A DNA stretch of 13,552 nt, from positions 1 to 13,552 of the forward strand of contig CAAGIG010000064.1 in assembly GCA_900769885.1 (NCBI GenBank), in the 5' to 3' direction. Made by a program: the position numbers and the translations under genes. Position 1 is the first letter of the stretch. Each line of letters opens with the position of its first letter. Under the pieces are notes generated by a model, which saw only the letters and a list, made by a program, of their open reading frames with translations, was not told the origin of the DNA and searched no databases. Source of the stretch: Rikenellaceae bacterium. Its GTDB lineage: Bacteria > Bacteroidota > Bacteroidia > Bacteroidales > UBA932. Shown here piece after piece: positions 1 to 6,850 of this stretch.

Positions 1-2
1 GC

Positions 3-110
3 AATATCATTACCAAAGACCAATTCAATAAATATTTGAATGAGATTGTTCCTCTTCCTGCTCAGTCTCGCCCATCGGCTCCTGTGGCTAAGGAATCAAA
101 AGAGAACTAA
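3..110 (+). CDS. 3' end of an unidentified protein gene (partial)
   Basis: An open frame enters from the left edge and ends at a TAA (108-110). It encodes the last 35 residues of a protein, beginning NIITKDQFNKYLNEIV and finishing with a Pro/Ser/Ala-rich tail, PAQSRPSAPVAKESKEN. The frame is supported by the bidirectional terminator starting 16 bases after the stop. The first part is probably helical and the tail disordered, but there is not enough sequence to name a family. A longer overlapping frame (40-297) runs through the terminator and into the neighbouring glycosyltransferase gene and is not credible. Confidence 0.6.
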   Translation, partial: NIITKDQFNKYLNEIVPLPAQSRPSAPVAKESKEN

Positions 111-126
111 CAATTGTTTCAGAAAT

Positions 127-166
127 AAAAATGGTGGCAAACATTTTTTCGTTTGTCACCATTTTT
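127..166. terminator. Bidirectional intrinsic terminator between convergent genes
   Basis: The inverted repeat ATGGTGGCAAAC (131-142) / GTTTGTCACCAT (151-162) pairs over 12 bases with one G-T wobble around an 8-base loop. It is flanked by A127-130 and T163-166, so either strand ends its stem in a U run. It serves the partial plus-strand gene and the minus-strand glycosyltransferase gene, which ends at 174. Confidence 0.9.
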
Positions 167-173
167 TATTGTA

Positions 174-1136
174 TTATTCAAGGGTTTCTTTGATTTTGTA
201 TTCGTTCCTTCCGGTGCTTGTGCGGGAGATGAGTTCTCCGAGGAATCCGGTGAGGAACAGCATTGTTCCGATGATTATTGCTACCAGTGCAAGGTAGAAT
301 AGTGGTTGGTCTGTTACAGCTCTGTATCTTAGTCCGTGACCTTGAGATATCAGTTTCTCAATAATGAGCCACAATGAGATACCTATACCGGTTATGAAGA
401 ATAAAATACCTCCTATGCCGAAGATATGCATTGGCTTTTTACCGAATTTGTCGAGGAATACGATGGTCAGAAGGTCAAGGAATCCGTTGACAAAACGGCT
501 CATTCCGAATTTGCTCTTTCCATATTTCCTTTTTTGATGGATTACCACTTTTTCCCCAATGTTGGTGAAACCTGCATTTTTTGCAATGAATGGAATGTAG
601 CGGTGCATATCTCCATATATTTCAATGTTCTTGACCACTTCATTGCGATATGCTTTCAGTCCGCAGTTCATATCGTGTAGCTTGAGCCCCGATACTTTGC
701 GTGCTGTGTAATTGTAGATTTTCGAGGGGATGTTTTTCGCTAGGACATTGTCGTAGCGTTTTTTCTTCCATCCTGATACTACATCGAAATTCTCTTCTTT
801 GATCATTCTGTACAATTCGGGAATTTCTTCAGGTGAGTCCTGCAAGTCGGCATCCATTGTTACGACTACGTCACCTTTGGCCGCCTGGAATCCTGTTTGC
901 AGGGCTGCAGATTTTCCGTAGTTCGTGCGGAAACTGATGCCTTTTATTTGAGGGTAATCTTTGGAGAGTTCTTTTATGAGTTTCCACGATCCGTCATTGC
1001 TCCCATCATCTATCATCAATATCTCATATTCAATATTTGAAATAGATGATTTTTTCAACGAAGAGTCAATCCATTTGACCAGCTCCTCAAGTGATTCTCT
1101 CTCATTGTAGAGAGATATGATTATTGAAAGATCCAT
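174..1136 (-). CDS. Family 2 glycosyltransferase, polyprenyl-phosphate sugar transferase type (GtrB/DPM1-like)
   Basis: This 320-residue protein likely transfers a sugar from a nucleotide donor to a polyprenyl phosphate at the inner membrane, supplying lipid-linked sugar for cell-envelope glycans. It has a GT-A fold of family 2: the N-terminal strand SIIISLYNE (4-12), the nucleotide-binding MIDDGSNDGS (41-50), a metal-binding DAD (95-97) followed by LQDSPEEIPELY, and the DMNCGLKAY block (155-163) seen in GtrB-like enzymes. A basic stretch QKRKYGKSKFG (201-211) precedes two C-terminal membrane helices (about 237-260 and 279-303), which match the GtrB/DPM1-type layout. The start codon overlaps the stop of the DUF4199 gene by one base (TAATG), implying translational coupling. 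The sugar and acceptor cannot be read from sequence. Confidence 0.9.
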   Translation of the reverse strand: MDLSIIISLYNERESLEELVKWIDSSLKKSSISNIEYEILMIDDGSNDGSWKLIKELSKDYPQIKGISFRTNYGKSAALQTGFQAAKGDVVVTMDADLQDSPEEIPELYRMIKEENFDVVSGWKKKRYDNVLAKNIPSKIYNYTARKVSGLKLHDMNCGLKAYRNEVVKNIEIYGDMHRYIPFIAKNAGFTNIGEKVVIHQKRKYGKSKFGMSRFVNGFLDLLTIVFLDKFGKKPMHIFGIGGILFFITGIGISLWLIIEKLISQGHGLRYRAVTDQPLFYLALVAIIIGTMLFLTGFLGELISRTSTGRNEYKIKETLE

Positions 1137-1645
1137 TATTGAAAGGGGTTGTCTTTTTTAATTTTTGCAGTGTTCGCAAGGATTGAAGATAGAATCAGTC
1201 CCCATAGCAAACAATTGAAAATCTGTCCGATAGTAATTGTCATAGGCATTGTGCTCATTAGCATATCATAGTCCACAAGGCCTTCGACTCCCATTTGTTC
1301 GTACGATATCAGCAATTGAGTGACCATTTCCTCGAAATATCCGGGGATGATTACCTGATACAGGAGAACTGTTGCGAGGGTGCAGACGACAGTTGAGAAT
1401 AGTGAGACTGCCATTCCATATTTGAAGGAGCTTCCGTATGTTAGTTCGGAGTTGTTCTCGATGAAATTCTTCTTGATGAAGTAGTGCAGTACAGCTGTGC
1501 AACCTGCTACTTTCAAAAGGTTGATAAGGAGTCCAAGTGTTCCTTCGATTTGAAAAATCTGATGAATGTAATCTGCTGCAATAGGGATTATTGAGAGAAA
1601 AAGTCCGTTTGTGGCAGCTTTTGCCCAATCAATTTTCTTATTCAT
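1136..1645 (-). CDS. DUF4199 family membrane protein
   Basis: This 169-residue protein starts MNKKIDWAKAATNG and has hydrophobic segments near 10-26, 36-57, 76-100 and 135-158, consistent with four membrane helices and a polar loop around 103-130. The Trp/Ala/Asn-rich opening, the middle YGSSFKYGM and the overall layout match DUF4199, a Bacteroidota family of unknown function often found beside this type of glycosyltransferase. I chose the ATG at 1645 rather than the one at 1720. A TATTTTTG -7 element lies between them (1677-1670), so the upstream ATG would not be in the mRNA, and the 25 extra residues look like translated leader. A role in the lipid-linked sugar pathway is inferred only from the one-base overlap with the glycosyltransferase gene. 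Confidence 0.8.
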   Translation of the reverse strand: MNKKIDWAKAATNGLFLSIIPIAADYIHQIFQIEGTLGLLINLLKVAGCTAVLHYFIKKNFIENNSELTYGSSFKYGMAVSLFSTVVCTLATVLLYQVIIPGYFEEMVTQLLISYEQMGVEGLVDYDMLMSTMPMTITIGQIFNCLLWGLILSSILANTAKIKKDNPFQ

Positions 1646-1669
1646 AATTAAATATCTGTTTATAGAGTA

Positions 1670-1677
1670 CAAAAATA
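1670..1677 (-). promoter_or_regulatory. -7 element of the DUF4199-glycosyltransferase promoter
   Basis: On the minus strand this reads TATTTTTG, a full match to the Bacteroidota -7 consensus TAnnTTTG. Transcription would start near 1663, about 18 bases before the ATG at 1645. No clear TTTG is seen at the -33 position. Confidence 0.55.
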
Positions 1678-1689
1678 GTATAAAATTAT

Positions 1690-1697
1690 TAATTTTG
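1690..1697 (+). promoter_or_regulatory. -7 element of the thrS operon promoter
   Basis: TAATTTTG matches TAnnTTTG exactly. The start would fall near 1704, giving a leader of about 28 bases, too short for a T-box or other aminoacylation-sensing leader. The -33 position (about 1666) has no TTTG. It lies only 12 bases from the divergent -7 element at 1670-1677. Confidence 0.6.
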
Positions 1698-1731
1698 CGT
1701 TTTGTAATTTGAAGAAACAAATATCCAAGAT

Positions 1732-3666
1732 ATGTTAGATATAAAATTCCCTGACGGTAGTGTCAGAAATTATGAGGCGGGAGTTACCCCTTATATGATT
1801 GCGGAGAGTATTTCTCCACGTTTGGCAGCAGATGTTATGGCTGCTACTTTTAATGATCAGATTTATGATTTGGACCGTCCAATCAATGAGAATGGTTCTT
1901 TGAAATTGCATAAATGGGAAGATGCAGAGGCTAAGTCTACATTTTGGCACTCTTCATCTCACTTGATGGCAGAAGCATTGGAGGCTTTGTATCCCGGAAT
2001 TAAATTTGGTATCGGACCTTCAATTGAGACAGGTTTCTATTATGATGTGGACTTGGGAGAGAAGACCATCACTGAGAGCGATTTGAAGAAAATCGAAGAC
2101 AAGATGATCGAACTTGCTCGTCAAAAACAGAAATTTGTAAGAACCGATGTTTCAAAAGCTGAGGCATTGGCAAAATATACAGAGAAAGGAGACGAGTACA
2201 AATGTGAATTGATCCGTGATTTGGAAGATGGTACAATTACTTTCTATACAAATGGTGATTTTACCGATTTGTGTCGCGGACCTCACTTGAGAGATACATC
2301 AGTGATTAAGGCTGTGAAACTTACAGCTATCGCAGGTGCATATTGGAGAGGCAACGAAAAGAATAAGATGTTGACCCGTATCTATGGTGTTACATTCCCT
2401 CAAAAGAAACTCCTCGATGAGTATATTGCAATGATGGAAGAGGCTAAGAAGCGTGACCATAGAAAAATTGGTAAAGAATTGGAATTGTTTACCTTCTCTC
2501 AAAGAGTTGGTGCAGGTCTTCCTTTGTGGTTGCCAAAAGGTGCTGCTCTTCGCGAACGCCTTGAAATGTTTTTGAAAAAAGTTCAGAAGTCATACGGATA
2601 TCTTCCTGTGATTTCTCCTCATATCGGTCAAAAAGAGTTGTATGTGACTTCTGGCCACTATGCTAAATATGGTGCAGATTCATTCCGTCCCATCACTACT
2701 CCTCAAGAGGGTGAAGAGTTCTTGTTGAAACCTATGAACTGTCCTCACCACTGTGAGATTTACAAATCAAAACCTCGTTCTTACAAAGATCTTCCTGTGA
2801 GACTCGCTGAGTTTGGTACAGTGTACAGATATGAGCAGAGTGGTGAGTTGCACGGTTTGACACGTGTACGTGGATTTACTCAGGATGATGCTCACATCTT
2901 CTGTCGCCCTGACCAGCTTAAAGAAGAGTTCTGTAAAGTTATCGATATCGTACTTTATATATTTAAGACACTTTCTTTCGATGAGTATATTGCTCAGGTA
3001 TCTTTGAGAGACAAAGTGAACAGAGATAAATATATAGGTACTGATGAAAACTGGGAAAAAGCTGAACGCGCTATTATTGAGGCAGCTGAAGAGAAAGGTC
3101 TTAAGACTGTTGTAGAATATGGTGAGGCAGCATTCTATGGTCCTAAACTTGACTTTATGGTTAAGGATGCTATCGGAAGAAAATGGCAACTTGGTACTAT
3201 CCAGGTGGACTACAACCTTCCTGAGAGATTCGAATTGGAATATACAGGTAACGATGACAAGAAATATCGTCCTATTATGATTCATAGAGCACCATTCGGT
3301 TCTATGGAGAGATTCGTGGCGGTTCTTATCGAGCATACAGGTGGTCGTTTTCCTCTATGGTTGACTCCCGAACAAGCTGTAATTCTACCTATTAGCGAAA
3401 AATATAACGATTATGCAAAAAAAGTTTGCGAATTGCTTAATAATTGCGATATTCGCGCCTCAATTGACGATCGTAACGAAACTATAGGTAAGAAGATAAG
3501 GGAGAACGAGTTAAAGAGAATCCCATTCTTGCTAATCGTTGGCGAAAAAGAAGCTGAAATGGGCACTGTATCGGTTCGCCGCCAGGGCGAGGGCGATAAG
3601 GGCTCTATGAGTGCAGAAGAGTTCGCAAACCTTGTCAATGAGGAAGTTAAAGGTTTAATAAACTAA
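1732..3666 (+). CDS. thrS: Threonyl-tRNA synthetase
   Basis: This class II synthetase charges tRNA(Thr) with threonine in the cytoplasm. At 644 residues it is full length. In order it has an N-terminal TGS domain (about 1-62), the editing domain with HSSSH (73-77) and CRGPH (181-185), which clears Ser-tRNA(Thr), then the catalytic core and a C-terminal anticodon-binding domain from about 545. The three zinc ligands of the active site are visible: Cys337 in MNCPHH, His388 in DDAHIF and His518 in IMIHRAPFGS. The motif 2 region reads FGTVYRYEQSGELHGLTRVRGF (given here as 361-382, with Arg366 and Arg378-380 the key residues). The ATG at 1732 follows the -7 element by about 35 bases. The infC start lies 19 bases after the stop, so the two are co-transcribed. 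Confidence 0.98.
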   Translation: MLDIKFPDGSVRNYEAGVTPYMIAESISPRLAADVMAATFNDQIYDLDRPINENGSLKLHKWEDAEAKSTFWHSSSHLMAEALEALYPGIKFGIGPSIETGFYYDVDLGEKTITESDLKKIEDKMIELARQKQKFVRTDVSKAEALAKYTEKGDEYKCELIRDLEDGTITFYTNGDFTDLCRGPHLRDTSVIKAVKLTAIAGAYWRGNEKNKMLTRIYGVTFPQKKLLDEYIAMMEEAKKRDHRKIGKELELFTFSQRVGAGLPLWLPKGAALRERLEMFLKKVQKSYGYLPVISPHIGQKELYVTSGHYAKYGADSFRPITTPQEGEEFLLKPMNCPHHCEIYKSKPRSYKDLPVRLAEFGTVYRYEQSGELHGLTRVRGFTQDDAHIFCRPDQLKEEFCKVIDIVLYIFKTLSFDEYIAQVSLRDKVNRDKYIGTDENWEKAERAIIEAAEEKGLKTVVEYGEAAFYGPKLDFMVKDAIGRKWQLGTIQVDYNLPERFELEYTGNDDKKYRPIMIHRAPFGSMERFVAVLIEHTGGRFPLWLTPEQAVILPISEKYNDYAKKVCELLNNCDIRASIDDRNETIGKKIRENELKRIPFLLIVGEKEAEMGTVSVRRQGEGDKGSMSAEEFANLVNEEVKGLIN

Positions 3667-3671
3667 TTAAT

Positions 3672-3677
3672 AGGAGG
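3672..3677 (+). promoter_or_regulatory. Strong Shine-Dalgarno sequence deciding the infC start
   Basis: A perfect AGGAGG sits 8 bases before the ATC at 3686. Most genes in this window lack any SD sequence, as is usual in Bacteroidota. Its presence here, in frame with a gene that has no usable ATG, fixes the start and suggests special translational control. Confidence 0.85.
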
Positions 3678-3685
3678 ATTTTAAT

Positions 3686-4312
3686 ATCGCAGCACCAGTT
3701 AAAAAGCGCCCATTTACCGGCGCTCCGAGACCTAACAACAATGCGTCTGTAAACAATAACGGACAGCAAAACAACAAGCAGCGTCGTGGTAACGCTGAAG
3801 AGGAAGGTCCCAAGATTAATGAGGAAATTACAGCTCCAAGAGTGAGACTAGTTGGAGAGAATGTGCCTGAACAGGGTGTGTTCCCTTTGTCAGAAGCTCT
3901 TAAATTGGCTGAAGAACTCGAATTGGACTTGGTGGAAATCTCCAATAAGGTAGATCCTCCCGTTTGTAAAATTATTGATTACCAAAAATATCTGTACCAA
4001 CAGAAGAAAAAGGCAAAGGAGATGAAATCCAATGCCAGCAAGGTGGTAATCAAAGAGATACGTTTCGGTCCTCAAACTGATGAGCACGACTATCAGTTTA
4101 AACTGAAGCACGCGATTAATTTCCTTCAAGAAGGATCAAAGGTAAAAGCTTACGTCTTCTTCAGAGGACGATCAATTTTGTTCTCTGAACAAGGCGAGAA
4201 GCTCTTGCTAAGATTCGCAGTTGAATTGGAAGAATACGGAAAGGCGGAGCAAATGCCTCGTCTTGAGGGTAAGAGAATGATTATGATGCTTGCCCCTAAC
4301 AAGAAAAAATAA
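3686..4312 (+). CDS. infC: Translation initiation factor IF-3, AUC start codon
   Basis: IF-3 binds the 30S subunit, keeps subunits apart and rejects non-canonical start codons. The reading frame opens at ATC (3686-3688) eight bases after AGGAGG and runs 208 residues to TAA. There is no in-frame ATG before the conserved core. The first GTG (3842) is Val53, inside the conserved INEEITAPRVRLVGE block (44-58), so it cannot be the start. The N domain contains LDLVEISNKVDPPVCKIIDY and the C domain KEIRFGPQTDEHDYQFKLKH and GRSILFSEQGEKLL. Residues 1-43 are a basic, Asn/Gln-rich, probably disordered extension. In E. coli, infC starts with AUU and IF-3 represses its own synthesis through that codon. 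The AUC here plausibly does the same, though that is inference. The frame sits between thrS and rpmI in the usual thrS-infC-rpmI-rplT order. Confidence 0.93.
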   Translation: MAAPVKKRPFTGAPRPNNNASVNNNGQQNNKQRRGNAEEEGPKINEEITAPRVRLVGENVPEQGVFPLSEALKLAEELELDLVEISNKVDPPVCKIIDYQKYLYQQKKKAKEMKSNASKVVIKEIRFGPQTDEHDYQFKLKHAINFLQEGSKVKAYVFFRGRSILFSEQGEKLLLRFAVELEEYGKAEQMPRLEGKRMIMMLAPNKKK

Positions 4313-4338
4313 CTGTTTAACTAAAAATATTTGTAACA

Positions 4339-4536
4339 ATGCCAAAATTGAAGACCAACTCCGGTGCTAAAAAGCGTTTTGTGCTTACCGGAACTGGAAA
4401 AGTAAAGAGAAGACACGCTTATCATAGCCACATTCTCACAAAGAAAACAACAAAACAAAAACGTAACCTTAACAAAGTTGCAATTCTTGACAGTTGTGAC
4501 AATGCAAGGGTTAAAGCAATGATTGCTGTTTCTTAA
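4339..4536 (+). CDS. rpmI: Large-subunit ribosomal protein bL35
   Basis: This 65-residue, highly basic protein starts MPKLKTNSGAKKRF and contains GKVKRRHAYHSHILTKKTTKQKRNL-type sequence (about 20-43), the signature of bL35, which sits in the large subunit next to bL20 and 23S rRNA. It starts 26 bases after the infC stop, behind an A/T-rich leader without an SD sequence. A structured 87-base gap separates it from rplT. Confidence 0.97.
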   Translation: MPKLKTNSGAKKRFVLTGTGKVKRRHAYHSHILTKKTTKQKRNLNKVAILDSCDNARVKAMIAVS

Positions 4537-4558
4537 TTAAATTTATTGTTTAACTGAG

Positions 4559-4600
4559 TGTTCAGCAGGATAAGCCCCTCAAGAGGGGAGGGCGCTGACA
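4559..4600 (+). promoter_or_regulatory. Hairpin in the rpmI-rplT gap, candidate bL20 autoregulatory site
   Basis: The RNA can fold into a two-part stem. The inner helix CCCCT (4575-4579) / AGGGG (4584-4588) closes a CAAG loop. The outer helix joins TGT-TCAGC (4559-4566) to GCTGACA (4594-4600) with one bulged U. Between them is a purine-rich internal loop, AGGATAAG on the 5' side and AGGGC on the 3' side. No U run follows, so it is not a terminator. bL20 represses its own operon in E. coli and B. subtilis by binding rRNA-like stems with internal loops. The position upstream of rplT fits such a site, but function is inferred from location and shape only. Confidence 0.5.
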
Positions 4601-4623
4601 TTCTTAAAATCAAAAAGTGAAGT

Positions 4624-4974
4624 ATGCCAAGATCAGTCAACTCGGTAGCATCTAGAGCTCGCCGTAAAAAAATTCTTAAAGAGACCCGCGGTAATTTCCT
4701 TTCAAGGAAGAATGTGTGGACAGTAGCAAAGAATACCTATGAAAAAGGTTTGGGCTACGCTTACCGCGATCGTAAAACCAAAAAACGTAATTTCCGTTCA
4801 TTGTGGATTCAGCGTATCAACGCTGCAGCCAGAGAGCACGGTATGAACTACTCACAGTTCATCGGAGCACTTGCTAAGCAAAATGTAGGACTTAACAGAA
4901 AAGTTCTTGCAGACCTAGCAATGAATAATCCTCAAGCTTTCGAGGCTATTATCAACTCTGTGAAGAAATCATAA
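4624..4974 (+). CDS. rplT: Large-subunit ribosomal protein bL20
   Basis: This 116-residue protein has the bL20 pattern: MPRSVNSVASRARRKKILKE at the start, then KGLGYAYRDRKTKKRNFRSLWIQRINAA (about 41-68) and a C-terminal globular part with NYSQFIGAL and NRKVLADLA. bL20 is needed early in 50S assembly, and in several bacteria it also represses translation of infC-rpmI-rplT. Its stop TAA directly abuts the lepB ATG (TAAATG), so lepB is probably translated by coupling. The 5' leader contains the hairpin at 4559-4600. Confidence 0.97.
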   Translation: MPRSVNSVASRARRKKILKETRGNFLSRKNVWTVAKNTYEKGLGYAYRDRKTKKRNFRSLWIQRINAAAREHGMNYSQFIGALAKQNVGLNRKVLADLAMNNPQAFEAIINSVKKS

Positions 4975-6312
4975 ATGAAGCACATCTTACAGAACAGATG
5001 GGTTAAATTCGGCTTCTGGGCTGTAGCATATACCTTATGGGTAATTTGGTTAGGAAACTTCTGGTGGCTTTTAGGTTTAATCGTTGTTTTTGACCTCTTT
5101 ATCTCGAAAAAGGTAAAATGGGCATTCTGGAAGAAAAATTACAAGGAAGGGGAGAAAAAGAATCCGATATACGAGTGGATTGACGCAATAGTTTTTGCAG
5201 TATTGGTTGTAGCACCGCTGAATATGTTTGTAGTTCAGGCTTACACCATCCCCACCTCCTCAATGGAGAATACCTTGATGACCGGAGACTATCTGTTTGT
5301 AAGTAAATTGGCTTATGGTCCCAAAGTTCCCCAAAGGCCACTTTCATTACCATTTGTTCACAATACTATTTTTGGAAAGAAATCGTATTCTGACCTTATC
5401 AAAGTAGATTACAGGCGAATGGCAGGATTCTCAGATGTGGAACGTAACGATATTGTCGTTTTCGGTTTCCCTCACGGAGATACAGTCCTCCAGAAGCTTC
5501 CTACCGATGATTATTACACACATATCCGTTTTAACGGTCGAGAATATACCGAGAAACAGTTCGGTCCTATAATCACAAGACCTGTGGATAAAAAAGACAA
5601 TTATGTCAAAAGATGTGTGGCAATCGCAGGTGATACTCTACAGATTGTAGATGGTCAAGTGATGGTAAATGGAACTCCTCAGGAGTTTTTCCCAGGAATC
5701 CAGAATACCTACACAGTGAAGACAAATGGTACCTCCATAAATCAAAAGATACTTGATCAGATGGGTGTTTCCCTTGAGCAAGTATGGTATGATGGAACTC
5801 TTCCAGGCTATAGAAATCTTCCTTTAAACGAAGAAAATGCCAAAGAGATTGCCAAAATTGCCAATGTTTTGGAGGTAAGACAAAATATTGATGTGTATCC
5901 TCCCGATTATCCGGAGTCACCTTTAATGATTTTCCCTTTTAGTGAAAATTATAAATGGACAAGAGATAATTACGGTCCGATTTACATCCCCGCAGCAGGA
6001 GATACAATCAGTTTGTCTATTGAAAATCTTCCTCTATACGAAAGAGTAATTTCGGTATATGAGGGTCATAAACTTGAGATAAAGGATGGCGATATTTATA
6101 TCGATGGAGTCCTCTCTCAAACTTATACCTTCGAGATGGATTACTACTTTATGATGGGAGATAACCGCCACAATTCTCTCGATTCGAGATATTGGGGATT
6201 TGTTCCTGAAGACCACATCGTTGGAGAGCCCAAAGTGATATGGTTTTCAACAGACCGAAACAAATCTTTTCCTCGGAATATCAGATGGAACCGTTTGTTG
6301 AAGTTTGTATAA
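4975..6312 (+). CDS. lepB: Signal peptidase I, long Bacteroidota form
   Basis: This inner-membrane serine protease removes signal peptides from exported proteins. It is 445 residues, longer than E. coli LepB (about 320). Two hydrophobic segments lie near the N terminus (about 11-44) and another at 68-90, directly before the catalytic block. The nucleophile is Ser96 in IPTSSMENTL (92-101), and the general base is Lys212 in YVKRCVAIAGD (210-220). The late conserved box is GDNRHNSLDSRYWGF (395-409). Insertions between the Ser and Lys boxes (about 115-155) and after the Lys box (about 235-340) account for the extra length and are typical of the phylum. It follows rplT with no gap. There is no terminator before the rpmB promoter. 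Confidence 0.95.
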   Translation: MKHILQNRWVKFGFWAVAYTLWVIWLGNFWWLLGLIVVFDLFISKKVKWAFWKKNYKEGEKKNPIYEWIDAIVFAVLVVAPLNMFVVQAYTIPTSSMENTLMTGDYLFVSKLAYGPKVPQRPLSLPFVHNTIFGKKSYSDLIKVDYRRMAGFSDVERNDIVVFGFPHGDTVLQKLPTDDYYTHIRFNGREYTEKQFGPIITRPVDKKDNYVKRCVAIAGDTLQIVDGQVMVNGTPQEFFPGIQNTYTVKTNGTSINQKILDQMGVSLEQVWYDGTLPGYRNLPLNEENAKEIAKIANVLEVRQNIDVYPPDYPESPLMIFPFSENYKWTRDNYGPIYIPAAGDTISLSIENLPLYERVISVYEGHKLEIKDGDIYIDGVLSQTYTFEMDYYFMMGDNRHNSLDSRYWGFVPEDHIVGEPKVIWFSTDRNKSFPRNIRWNRLLKFV

Positions 6313-6318
6313 AAAACA

Positions 6319-6350
6319 TTTGGATATTAGAGAAAAAAATGGGATATTTG
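6319..6350 (+). promoter_or_regulatory. Promoter of the rpmB-rpmG-bL38 unit
   Basis: TTTG (6319-6322), a 20-base spacer and GATATTTG (6343-6350) match the Bacteroidota pattern TTTG-N19-21-TAnnTTTG except for one base of the -7 element. The start would be near 6357, about 33 bases before the rpmB ATG. It lets these ribosomal genes be expressed independently of lepB read-through. Confidence 0.7.
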
Positions 6351-6389
6351 CAGCCCCCAAAAATTTGTAAATAAATAAAATACAATATA

Positions 6390-6632
6390 ATGGCACGAGT
6401 TTGTGAAATAACAGGAAAGAAAAGAGTGATCGGAAATAATGTTTCTCACTCAAAGCGTCGTACGAAACGCGAATTCGCTCCTAACTTGAGAACCAAGAAA
6501 TTTTGGTTGGAAGAGGAGAATCGTTTCGTGACCCTAAAAGTATCTGCAGCAGGTATTAGAACCATCAACAAAAACGGTTTGGCAACTGCTCTAAAATCTG
6601 CAAAAGAAAAAGGTTTAATTGATATTTATTAA
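6390..6632 (+). CDS. rpmB: Large-subunit ribosomal protein bL28
   Basis: This is an 80-residue basic protein with MARVCEITGKKRVIGNNVSH at the start, then SKRRTKREFAPNL and a C-terminal VSAAGIRTINKNGLATAL block, all typical of bL28. Only one cysteine (Cys5) of the zinc-ribbon type remains, so this is the zinc-independent form. It opens a three-gene ribosomal unit with rpmG 13 bases downstream. Confidence 0.97.
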   Translation: MARVCEITGKKRVIGNNVSHSKRRTKREFAPNLRTKKFWLEEENRFVTLKVSAAGIRTINKNGLATALKSAKEKGLIDIY

Positions 6633-6633
6633 C

Positions 6634-6638
6634 GGAGG
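6634..6638 (+). promoter_or_regulatory. Shine-Dalgarno sequence of rpmG
   Basis: GGAGG lies 7 bases before the rpmG ATG. Apart from infC, this is the only clear SD sequence I see in the window. The next gene, bL38, shares the adjacent start region but not this SD. Confidence 0.7.
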
Positions 6639-6645
6639 ATAGATT

Positions 6646-6834
6646 ATGGCAAAGAAAGCTAAAGGCAACAGGGTACAAGTTATCCTCGAATGTACAGAGC
6701 AGAAAGAGAGCGGCGTTCCCGGAATCTCTCGCTACATTACCACTAAAAATAAAAAGAACACTACCGACAGATTGGAACGTAAAAAATACAATCCTTACCT
6801 TCGTAGAGTAACTGTTCACAAAGAGATTAAATAG
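6646..6834 (+). CDS. rpmG: Large-subunit ribosomal protein bL33
   Basis: This is a 62-residue basic protein, MAKKAKGNRVQVILECTEQ at the start, with GISRYITTKNKKNT (26-39) and a terminal KKYNPYLRRVTVHKEIK, diagnostic of bL33. It has a single cysteine (in ECTEQ), so the four-Cys zinc site is absent and this is the zinc-free form. It carries a real SD sequence, unusual for this phylum, and is followed by the bL38-family gene after 16 bases. Confidence 0.96.
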   Translation: MAKKAKGNRVQVILECTEQKESGVPGISRYITTKNKKNTTDRLERKKYNPYLRRVTVHKEIK

Positions 6835-6850
6835 CAAAATACTATAGATT

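Noticed and set aside
40..297. Plus-strand 85-codon frame at the left edge
   Set aside because: It runs through the bidirectional terminator and the 3' end of the glycosyltransferase gene, and its composition is not protein-like; the frame ending at 110 fits better.
1136..1720. Longer DUF4199 start at 1720
   Set aside because: A -7 element lies between 1720 and 1645, and the extra 25 residues do not match the family start.
1698..1731. T-box or other leader controlling thrS
   Set aside because: The predicted leader is only about 28 bases, with no room for a specifier or antiterminator structure.
2767..3336. 189-codon antisense frame inside thrS
   Set aside because: It is a shadow of the strongly conserved thrS reading frame, with no promoter or protein-family character.
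3842..4312. IF-3 starting at GTG 3842
   Set aside because: It would cut off the conserved INEEITAPRV block; the frame is open back to the ATC behind AGGAGG.
4314..4555. Repeated TGTTTAACT after infC (4314-4322) and after rpmI (4547-4555)
   Set aside because: A nine-base A/T-rich match is expected by chance in these leaders and no further structure links the two.
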